From NCBI RefSeq assembly GCF_946480305.1, contig NZ_CAMLJQ010000051.1:1-31420 (forward strand): 31,420 nt of DNA, read 5' to 3'. Position 1 is the first letter of the stretch; each line of letters begins with the position of its first letter. A program made the position numbers and the translations under genes. The stretch is from an uncultured Caldimonas sp. (GTDB lineage: Bacteria; Pseudomonadota; Gammaproteobacteria; Burkholderiales; Burkholderiaceae). Below the pieces are notes generated by a model, which saw only the letters and a program-made list of their open reading frames with translations, was not told the origin of the DNA and made no database searches. Of the stretch, positions 26,116 through 31,420 are shown piece after piece.

Positions 26116-26694
26116 TTACGGCTTCAGCAGGTGCTCGCGGTAGTAGGCCAGCTCGTCGATCGACTCGTGGATGTCGGCCAGCGCGGTGTGCTTCTGCGCC
26201 TTCTTGAAGCCTGCCAGCAGGTCCGGCTTCCAGCGCCGGGCCAGCTCCTTGAGCGTGCTCACATCGAGGTTGCGGTAGTGGAAGAAGCTTTCCAGCCGAG
26301 GCATGTAGTTGGCCAGGAAGCGCCGGTCCTGGCAGATCGAGTTGCCGCACATCGGGGAGGCGCTCTTGGAGACGAAGCGCTTCAGGAACTCGATCGTCTG
26401 CTCCTGGGCCTGCTCTTCGGTGATGGTCGATGCCTTGACCCGGTCGATCAGCCCTGAACGGCCATGCGTGCCCTTGTTCCAGGCATCCATCGCGTTCAGC
26501 ACCTCATCGCTCTGGTGCACCGCGAACACCGGGCCCTCGACGCGCACGGTGAGCTGGGGGTCGGTCACGACGACGGCAATCTCGATGATGCGGTCGCGCT
26601 CGGGGTACAGCCCCGTCATCTCCATGTCGATCCAGATCAGGTTCTGGTCGTTGAACGCCAGCGCGGGCGGGATGGGCGTGGTGTCTTCGGTCAT
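26116..26694 (-). CDS. orn: Oligoribonuclease
   Basis: The 192-residue DEDDh 3'-5' exoribonuclease degrades di- and short oligoribonucleotides, including pGpG from cyclic-di-GMP breakdown. Exo I is [10 protein letters not shown] with D23 and E25. [14 protein letters not shown], the Exo II segment [12 protein letters not shown] and the Exo [14 protein letters not shown] (His and Asp) follow. [22 protein letters not shown] sequence is present. The length is slightly above E. coli (181). I chose the ATG at 26694 because AGGAG lies 6 bases upstream and the [10 protein letters not shown] start leads straight into the fold; an in-frame ATG at 26727 has no such signal. It is divergent from the M48 protease gene. 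Confidence 0.96.
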   Translation of the reverse strand: MTEDTTPIPPALAFNDQNLIWIDMEMTGLYPERDRIIEIAVVVTDPQLTVRVEGPVFAVHQSDEVLNAMDAWNKGTHGRSGLIDRVKASTITEEQAQEQTIEFLKRFVSKSASPMCGNSICQDRRFLANYMPRLESFFHYRNLDVSTLKELARRWKPDLLAGFKKAQKHTALADIHESIDELAYYREHLLKP

Positions 26695-26753
26695 GCGCTC
26701 TCCTGTGAACGGGGCATTTTCCGCCATCCCGCGATGCCCCTGCCCGCGGCGCC

Positions 26754-26759
26754 TACACT
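26754..26759 (+). promoter_or_regulatory. -10-like element of the M48 protease gene, 9 nt from the start codon
   Basis: TACACT ends 9 bases before the ATG at 26769. No Shine-Dalgarno is seen in between and no clear -35 upstream. Confidence 0.35.
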
Positions 26760-26768
26760 TCCAGCCTT

Positions 26769-28046
26769 ATGCAAGCCGCCTCCACTCTGACCCTCGCCTT
26801 CGCCGCCGCGTTGCTGGCCACGCTCGGCACCAAGTTCTGGCTGGCCAGCCGGCAGATCCGGCATGTGGCCCGGCACCGGGGCGCCGTGCCCGCTGCCTTT
26901 GCCGGCAAGGTGTCGCTGGAAGCCCACCAGCGGGCGGCCGACTACACCATCGCCAAACTGCGCTTCGGACTGCTCACCACGGCCTTCAGCGCCGCCGTGC
27001 TGCTGGGCTGGACGCTGCTCGGCGGGCTGGATGCGCTCAACGTCGCCGTGCGCGACGCGGTGCAGCCCACCTGGGGCAACATGGCCTACCAGCTCGCCCT
27101 GCTGGCGGCCTTCAGCGTCATCGGCGGCCTGCTCGACCTGCCGTTCGAGTTGTGGAGCACCTTCCGCATCGAGCAGCGCTTCGGCTTCAACCGCATCACG
27201 TGGAAGCTCTACCTCGCCGATCTGGCCAAGAGCCTGTTCGTCGGCACCTTGCTGGGCCTGCCGATCGCCGCCCTCATCCTGTGGCTGATGGGTGCCGCCG
27301 GCGCGAACTGGTGGCTCTGGGCCTGGGCGGCGTGGGTGAGTTTCAGCCTGCTGATGCTGGTGATCGTGCCGACCGTCATCGCGCCGCTGTTCAACAAGTT
27401 CGAGCCGCTCGCGGACGAGTCATTGCGCGAGCGCGTGCAGGCCTTGATGGCGCGCTGCGGATTCAAGGCCCGGGGCTTGTTCGTGATGGACGGCTCCAAG
27501 CGCTCCGCCCACGCGAACGCCTACTTCACCGGCTTCGGCGCCGCCAAGCGCGTCGTGTTCTTCGATACGTTGCTCAGCAAGCTCTCACCCGGCGAGGTGG
27601 AGGCCGTGCTCGCCCACGAGCTGGGCCACTTCAAGCGCCGCCACGTGCTCAAGCGCATGGTCGCGATCTTCGGCGTGAGCCTGCTCGGCTTTGCACTGCT
27701 GGGCTGGCTGTCGACCCAGGTGTGGTTCTACGCCGGGCTCGGCGTGTCGCCGAACCTGGGCGCCTCGAACGATGCGCTCGCCCTGCTGCTGTTTCTGCTC
27801 GCAGGGCCGGTGTTCATGTTCTTCGTCTCTCCGTGGGCGGCCGGCCTGTCGCGCAAGCATGAGTTCGAGGCCGACGCCTACGCATGCAGCCAGGCGAGCG
27901 GGCACGATTTGGCAGCGGCGCTGCTGAAACTGTATGAAGACAACGCCTCCACGCTGACGCCGGACCCGGTCTACGTGCGCTTCTACTATTCCCACCCGCC
28001 TGCCTCGCAACGGCTGGCGGCCATGCAGGCCCATACCCGTGCGTGA
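26769..28046 (+). CDS. M48 family membrane metallopeptidase (Ste24/CAAX-protease type)
   Basis: The 425-residue protein has the Ste24 layout: several N-terminal membrane helices, the zinc motif H283-E-L-G-H287 in VLAHELGHFKRRH, two further helices, and the third zinc ligand E367 in HEFEADAYAC. The segment FNRITWKLYLADLAKSLFVG and SKRSAHANAYFTGFGAAKRVVFFDTLL, where substrate-binding residues lie, are typical. Eukaryotic Ste24 cleaves prenylated proteins; bacterial homologues are thought to take part in membrane protein quality control (inference). No signal peptide beyond the first helix. The start is supported by the TACACT 9 bases upstream. The phhB-type gene follows at once (5 bases), then rsgA, forming a likely three-gene operon. 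Confidence 0.93.
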   Translation: MQAASTLTLAFAAALLATLGTKFWLASRQIRHVARHRGAVPAAFAGKVSLEAHQRAADYTIAKLRFGLLTTAFSAAVLLGWTLLGGLDALNVAVRDAVQPTWGNMAYQLALLAAFSVIGGLLDLPFELWSTFRIEQRFGFNRITWKLYLADLAKSLFVGTLLGLPIAALILWLMGAAGANWWLWAWAAWVSFSLLMLVIVPTVIAPLFNKFEPLADESLRERVQALMARCGFKARGLFVMDGSKRSAHANAYFTGFGAAKRVVFFDTLLSKLSPGEVEAVLAHELGHFKRRHVLKRMVAIFGVSLLGFALLGWLSTQVWFYAGLGVSPNLGASNDALALLLFLLAGPVFMFFVSPWAAGLSRKHEFEADAYACSQASGHDLAAALLKLYEDNASTLTPDPVYVRFYYSHPPASQRLAAMQAHTRA

Positions 28047-28050
28047 CGCC

Positions 28051-28374
28051 ATGAACCCTCTGCTCCAACAAAAGTGCCGCCCGCTCGAAGGCGGCTCGCC
28101 GATGCCGGCCTCCGACATCGAAGCCCATCTGCGCAGCGCTCCCGGCTGGGCGCTGAAAGACGGCGCCATCGAGAAGACGTTCAGCTTCCGCAACTATCAC
28201 GAGACGATGGCCTTCGTGAACGCCCTTGCCTGGATCGCGCATGCCGAAGATCACCACCCCGACCTGCTCGTGAAGTACGCGAGCTGCCAGGTGCGTTTCA
28301 ACACCCATTCGGTCGGCGGCATCTCGCTCAACGACTTCATCTGCGCGGCCAAGGTCGACGCGTTGCTGGGCTGA
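28051..28374 (+). CDS. 4a-hydroxytetrahydrobiopterin dehydratase (pterin-4a-carbinolamine dehydratase)
   Basis: The 107-residue protein has the complete PCD/DCoH active-site pattern: H64, H68-H69-P70, Y76, H86 and D95. The enzyme recycles the pterin cofactor after aromatic amino acid hydroxylation by dehydrating the 4a-carbinolamine. No phenylalanine hydroxylase gene lies in this window, so either it is elsewhere or this protein serves molybdopterin or folate-related pterins (inference). The ATG at 28051 gives MNPLLQQKCRPLEGG, the normal family start; a GTG at 28039 would overlap the previous stop. rsgA starts 9 bases downstream of its stop. Expression is probably coupled to the M48 protease gene. 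Confidence 0.93.
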   Translation: MNPLLQQKCRPLEGGSPMPASDIEAHLRSAPGWALKDGAIEKTFSFRNYHETMAFVNALAWIAHAEDHHPDLLVKYASCQVRFNTHSVGGISLNDFICAAKVDALLG

Positions 28375-28383
28375 AGCGCCTTG

Positions 28384-29301
28384 GTGAAATCGGTCGAACT
28401 GGACGTGGGGTTGGTGGTGGCCGGATATGGCCGTCACTACATCGTCGAAACACCCGAAGGCCGGCGACTCATCTGCCACCCGCGCGGCAAGAAAAGCGAC
28501 TGCGTGGTCGGCGACCGCGTGCGCTGGCAGCCGACCGTCTCCAACGTGGGCGACGAAGGCGTGATCGAGCAGATCGAGCCGCGCCGCAACCTGCTGTTCC
28601 GGCAGGACGAATGGCGCACCAAATCGTTCGCGGCCAACCTCGACCTGCTGGTGGTGATGGTGGCCGCCGAGCCGGTGTTCAGCGAATCGCAGTTGAGCCG
28701 CTCGCTGATCGCGGCCGAATATGCCGGCATCCCGGTCTGCATCCTGCTGAACAAGGTCGACCTGCCGCAGGCCGCCGCAGCCCGCCACCGGCTCGCGCCT
28801 TACGGCAAGATGGGCTACGAGGTGGTGGAAGTCGCGCTGAAAGCCCGCAAGGAAGAAGCGCGCGAGGCGCTCGCCCCGCGGCTGCAGGGCCGCAGCACGC
28901 TCGTGCTCGGCCCCTCGGGCACCGGCAAGAGCACGCTGATCAACCTGATGGTGCCCGAGGCACAGGCGCAGGTCGGCGAGATCTCGCAGGCGCTCAACTC
29001 CGGCCGGCACACCACCACGAGCACGCAGTGGTACTGGCTGGACGCGGGCCGCACCAGCGGGCTGATCGACTCACCGGGTTTCCAGGAGTTCGGCCTGCGG
29101 CAGGTGGAGCCGCAGCAGTTGCCGGCCTACATGCCGGACCTGCGGGAACACGCCGGCGAATGCCGCTTCTACAACTGCACGCACAGGCAGGAGCCGGGCT
29201 GCGGTGTACGCGCCGCCGTGGAACGAGGCGACATCAGCCCCTCGCGCTACCGCATCTACGCTGAGATCTTCGAAGAGCTGTCGCGCCCTCCCTCGTACTG
29301 A
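28384..29301 (+). CDS. rsgA: Ribosome small subunit-dependent GTPase A
   Basis: The 305-residue circularly permuted GTPase assists late maturation of the 30S subunit. The N-terminal OB-fold (VELDVGLVVAGYGRHYIVE) is followed by the permuted G motifs: G4 NKVD at 123-126, G1 GPSGTGKST at 176-184, G3 DSPG at 229-232. The zinc knuckle is C260, C265, H267 and C273. This order (G4 before G1) identifies RsgA. The GTG at 28384 is used here; a TTG directly before it is an alternative and differs by one residue. No Shine-Dalgarno is seen, consistent with coupling to the upstream gene 9 bases away. It ends 8 bases from the convergent CobD-like gene. Confidence 0.96.
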   Translation: MKSVELDVGLVVAGYGRHYIVETPEGRRLICHPRGKKSDCVVGDRVRWQPTVSNVGDEGVIEQIEPRRNLLFRQDEWRTKSFAANLDLLVVMVAAEPVFSESQLSRSLIAAEYAGIPVCILLNKVDLPQAAAARHRLAPYGKMGYEVVEVALKARKEEAREALAPRLQGRSTLVLGPSGTGKSTLINLMVPEAQAQVGEISQALNSGRHTTTSTQWYWLDAGRTSGLIDSPGFQEFGLRQVEPQQLPAYMPDLREHAGECRFYNCTHRQEPGCGVRAAVERGDISPSRYRIYAEIFEELSRPPSY

Positions 29302-29302
29302 A

Positions 29303-29316
29303 CGGCTTTTCAGCCG
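29303..29316. other. Hairpin spanning the rsgA / CobD-like convergent junction
   Basis: CGGCT-TTTC-AGCCG forms a 5-bp hairpin directly after the rsgA stop that includes the stop codon of the convergent gene. There is no long T-tract, so terminator activity is uncertain. Confidence 0.35.
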
Positions 29317-30299
29317 ACGAGGTTGGCCAGCGAGAGCAGCGCCAGCAGCAACATCCACAACACGACCGATCGCCACACCAGGCCGACGATGCTGCGCAGG
29401 TGCGCCAGCTCGGGCGGCACGCCTTGCGTCGAGCCTTCGGCCTCACCCGCCTGGGCCGCTGCGCCCATCTCGAACGTCTTGGATCGATCGGGCGTGACCG
29501 TGGGTGCGCTGCTGCCACCAAGGCGCACGCCGACGGCGCCCGCCGCTGCAGCCAGGATGATCCCGTCGTTCGCATAGCGCCACAGCGCGCTGTGGCGGCG
29601 CCAGCTGTCCACGGCTTCCTCGAAGTTGCCCACCACCGCGAAGCCGAACGCCGTCAACCGTGCCGGCACGTGGTCGAGGATGCCGAACAGCTGCTGCGCC
29701 AGCTCCATCAGGCGCGGATTGCTCGGCACGCCGATCGTGCGGCTCTTGTAGGCCCAGTAGCGGCTCGAGAACTCCGCCATGCGGTACAGCACGGCGCCCG
29801 CCGGGCCCAGCCCGAAGGTGGCCAACAGCACGAACCAGAAGAACACGCCGAACACGTGGCGGTGCGCTGCGAGCAGCGAATGCTCGATCACGTGGCGCAG
29901 CAGCTCCCGGCGCGGCAACTCGCTCGCGTCGAGGTGGCGCCACTCGGCGAGCAACCGGCGCGCGGTGTCTTCGTCGCCGCGTTCCAGCGCGTCGCGGATG
30001 TCCGTGAAGTAGTGGCTGAACTGCCGGAACCCGAGTGTGAGATACAGCACTGCCACGTTCCAGGCCAAGGCCGCCAGCAGGCTCGCTTCGGCAATGGCGC
30101 GGAAGATGCCCCACGTGACGAGCGCCGGCACGATCACCGTGATGCCCCAGACGACCCAGGCATGCACATCCTTGCCCGCATCGAAGTTGCGCCCCGTCCA
30201 GCGCACCCAGGCCATCAGCGACTCGTGGATCACGTTGCCGCCGCGCAGCGGCTTGAGTTGCTCGATCAGCAGAGCGAAGAGAACCGAGAAAAAACTCAT
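29310..30299 (-). CDS. CobD/CbiB-like membrane protein
   Basis: The 329-residue protein resembles the CobD/CbiB family, which in cobalamin synthesis joins aminopropanol to adenosylcobyrate. It has several membrane helices, for example WVVWGITVIVPALVTWGIF and VFGVFFWFVLLATFGLGPAGAVLYRMAEF, and the final WRSVVLWMLLLALLSLANLVG. Family-like segments are GFRQFSHYFTDIRDALERGDEDTARRLLAEW and ILDHVPARLTAFGFAVVGNFEEAVDSWR. There is no other cobalamin gene nearby, and the gene sits next to a Nudix gene as in many Burkholderiales. It could therefore be an AmpE-like relative with another role. I chose the ATG at 30299 because TATCAT ends 7 bases upstream and the membrane helix MSFFSVLFALLIEQL begins there; a start at 30329 is less likely. 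A Gly/Ser/Thr-rich linker lies before the last helix. Confidence 0.85.
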   Translation of the reverse strand: MSFFSVLFALLIEQLKPLRGGNVIHESLMAWVRWTGRNFDAGKDVHAWVVWGITVIVPALVTWGIFRAIAEASLLAALAWNVAVLYLTLGFRQFSHYFTDIRDALERGDEDTARRLLAEWRHLDASELPRRELLRHVIEHSLLAAHRHVFGVFFWFVLLATFGLGPAGAVLYRMAEFSSRYWAYKSRTIGVPSNPRLMELAQQLFGILDHVPARLTAFGFAVVGNFEEAVDSWRRHSALWRYANDGIILAAAAGAVGVRLGGSSAPTVTPDRSKTFEMGAAAQAGEAEGSTQGVPPELAHLRSIVGLVWRSVVLWMLLLALLSLANLVG

Positions 30300-30306
30300 G
30301 GCCGGC

Positions 30307-30312
30307 ATGATA
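30307..30312 (-). promoter_or_regulatory. -10-like element of the CobD-like gene, 7 nt from the start codon
   Basis: On the minus strand TATCAT ends 7 bases before the ATG at 30299. No Shine-Dalgarno lies between and no clear -35 is seen. Confidence 0.4.
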
Positions 30313-30336
30313 GCCGCCGGGTGCAGCAACCCATCG

Positions 30337-30363
30337 CAGGCCCGATGGAAAGCTGCGGGCCTG
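30337..30363 (-). terminator. Inverted repeat between the Nudix gene and the CobD-like gene
   Basis: CAGGCCCG (30337-30344), an 11-base loop and CGGGCCTG (30356-30363) form a perfect 8-bp stem starting 8 bases after the Nudix stop. No T-run follows, so termination is uncertain. It would separate the Nudix transcript from the downstream CobD-like gene. Confidence 0.35.
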
Positions 30364-30371
30364 GCGCCAGC

Positions 30372-31040
30372 TCAGGCGACGAGGAAGCGGTACAGGTTGC
30401 GCAGCATCGCAGCCGTGGCGCCCCAGATGAAATAGCGCTGCTCGCCCGCCTGCCACGGGATCGAGAAGAACTCGCGGCGCTCCCCTGCAAACTCGAAAAC
30501 GTGCCGCTGGTGGTTGGCCGGTTGCATCAGGAAGCTCAACGGCACCTCGAACACCTCGGCCACCTCGAACGGATCGGGCCGCAATGGAAACCCAGGCTGC
30601 ACCAAGGCCACCACCGGCGTCACCATGAACGCGGTCACCGTGGCATAGATGGGCAAGGTGCCGATCACCTCGGCGCTCTCGTGCGGCAGGCCGACCTCTT
30701 CTTCCGCCTCCCGCAACGCGGTGGCGGCCGGATTCGCATCGTGCGGTTCGGCCCGCCCACCGGGAAAGCTGATCTGGCCAGCGTGGTCGCGCAGGTGATC
30801 GGTGCGCCGGGTCAGCATCACCATCAATTCATCGCGCATCACGAGCGGGATCAGCACCGAGGCATGTGCCGGTTCACGCTGGCCCATGCGACGCTCGGCC
30901 GACACCTCGGGTTGCCAGATCGGAGGTGCCTGGAATCGCTGACGCAGCGCATGGGGTTGGAGCCGGTCCGCCGACACCGGCGCCAGATGCGCATCGACGC
31001 CGACGACCGGCAGCTGCTCAGGATCGAAGATCAACGACAT
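30372..31040 (-). CDS. Nudix hydrolase, CoA pyrophosphatase (NudL) type
   Basis: The 222-residue protein has the NuCoA signature LTRRTDHLRDHAGQISFPGG (residues about 76-95) directly before the Nudix box, which runs from G94/G95 to L118 with REAEEEVGL at its end. The first acidic position of the box is Asp instead of Glu, as also seen in E. coli NudL. These enzymes cleave CoA and acyl-CoA to 3',5'-ADP and phosphopantetheine. I chose the ATG at 31040 (MSLIFDPEQLPVVGVD) because the longer frame to 31112 runs into the rplS terminator. It lies downstream of rplS on the same strand but is separated from it by that terminator. The substrate is inferred from the NuCoA motif. Confidence 0.92.
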   Translation of the reverse strand: MSLIFDPEQLPVVGVDAHLAPVSADRLQPHALRQRFQAPPIWQPEVSAERRMGQREPAHASVLIPLVMRDELMVMLTRRTDHLRDHAGQISFPGGRAEPHDANPAATALREAEEEVGLPHESAEVIGTLPIYATVTAFMVTPVVALVQPGFPLRPDPFEVAEVFEVPLSFLMQPANHQRHVFEFAGERREFFSIPWQAGEQRYFIWGATAAMLRNLYRFLVA

Positions 31041-31059
31041 GGCGACAACGGGCGGACAC

Positions 31060-31097
31060 AAAAAAGCCGCCTGCGCATGATGCGCCAGGCGGCTTTT
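31060..31097 (-). terminator. Intrinsic terminator after rplS
   Basis: A long stem pairs 31062-31077 with 31081-31097 (16 bp with one bulged base) around a 3-base loop. On the minus strand the stem ends in a run of T, because the plus strand has six A at 31060-31065. On the plus strand TTTT also follows, so it could work both ways. It is 55 bases after the rplS stop. Confidence 0.9.
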
Positions 31098-31151
31098 GTT
31101 GGCTGTCTGCAAATGTGCGAAACAGCCGCTTTGGCCAGGAGAAGCTTACGC

Positions 31152-31420
31152 TCAGGCCAGCTTCTCTTTGATGCGTGCCGACTTGCCGCTGCGCTGGCGC
31201 AGGTAGTACAGCTTGGCGCGGCGCACGTCACCACGGCGCTTGACCTCGATCGACGCGATCAGCGGGCTGTACAGCTGGAACGTACGCTCGACGCCTTCGC
31301 CGCTGGAGATCTTGCGGACGATGAAGCTGGAGTTCAGGCCGCGGTTGCGCTTGGCGATGACCACACCTTCGTAGGCCTGCACGCGCTTGCGGGTGCCTTC
31401 GACGACGTTCACGTTGACGA
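31152..31420 (-). CDS. rplS: 50S ribosomal protein L19, C-terminal part (partial)
   Basis: About 89 C-terminal residues are present and the frame runs off the right edge. L19 is a large-subunit protein at the interface with the 30S subunit (bridge B8). The visible sequence [30 protein letters not shown], with [20 protein letters not shown] and [18 protein letters not shown] following, is the conserved L19 core. A GTG near 31412 would be in-frame but lies inside the conserved core, so the true start is outside the window. In proteobacteria rplS ends the rpsP-rimM-trmD-rplS operon; the upstream genes should lie just beyond the right edge. Confidence 0.97.
   Translation of the reverse strand, partial: VNVNVVEGTRKRVQAYEGVVIAKRNRGLNSSFIVRKISSGEGVERTFQLYSPLIASIEVKRRGDVRRAKLYYLRQRSGKSARIKEKLA

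Noticed and set aside
26695..26727. Longer orn with 11 extra N-terminal residues
   Set aside because: The ATG at 26694 has AGGAG at good spacing and starts next to the Exo I motif; the upstream ATG has no ribosome-binding signal.
1..31420. Mobile elements, CRISPR arrays, tRNA or rRNA genes, prophage
   Set aside because: I found no transposase, integrase, direct-repeat array or tRNA-like fold. Genes are housekeeping or common accessory genes with uniform composition. A tRNAscan or IS search could confirm this.

Overview
The window is a GC-rich chromosomal segment (about two-thirds G+C by eye) of a betaproteobacterium, order Burkholderiales. It resembles the Rubrivivax/Leptothrix/Caldimonas side of the order; the order is confident, the genus is not. 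Support comes from the gene order gyrA - serC - pheA - tyrA - aroA/cmk - rpsA - ihfB - lapA - lapB, a fused AroA-Cmk protein, and the dnaE, DUF2339/DUF3999 and rplS neighbourhoods. I count 28 protein-coding genes. Two are cut by the window edges: gyrA at the left and rplS at the right. I see no tRNA, rRNA, CRISPR array, insertion sequence or prophage. The longest stretch without a gene is about 207 bases (lapB to the comEA-like gene), so no gene-free region exceeds 300 bases.

Left part (1-10.3 kb, all plus strand): the end of gyrA, a secreted DUF2059 protein, then serC-pheA-tyrA-aroA/cmk, which supplies serine, phenylalanine, tyrosine, chorismate precursor and CDP. These genes are tightly packed. 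They are followed by rpsA (ribosomal protein S1), ihfB (IHF beta subunit) and lapA-lapB (control of lipopolysaccharide synthesis). Three punctuation features stand out: a sigma70-like promoter in an AT-rich patch inside the cmk part, an intrinsic terminator before rpsA, and an rpsA leader with three hairpins, the last of which covers the Shine-Dalgarno sequence. The ihfB terminator is built into the end of the ihfB reading frame.

Middle (10.4-21.7 kb, mixed strands): a ComEA-like exported DNA-binding protein, a patatin-like hydrolase, an AGE-family sugar epimerase/isomerase, a small secreted His-rich protein, dnaE, trhO (tRNA U34 hydroxylation), a DUF599 membrane protein, a pirin with a divergent LysR regulator, and gluQRS. 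Right part (21.8-31.4 kb): a translationally coupled DUF2339-DUF3999 membrane/exported pair, orn, an M48 (Ste24-type) membrane protease, a pterin dehydratase, rsgA, an orphan CobD/CbiB-like membrane protein, a Nudix CoA pyrophosphatase and rplS.

The main unexpected pattern is in gene starts. lapA, dnaE, the patatin gene, the DUF599 gene and the CobD-like gene each have a TAnnnT -10-like hexamer exactly 7 nt before the start codon and no convincing Shine-Dalgarno. trhO (6 nt) and the M48 gene (9 nt) are close variants. This suggests leaderless or near-leaderless transcripts for several first-in-operon genes. No clearly novel defence or mobile system is visible; the best candidates for undescribed biology are this start-site pattern, the rpsA leader and the DUF2339/DUF3999 pair.
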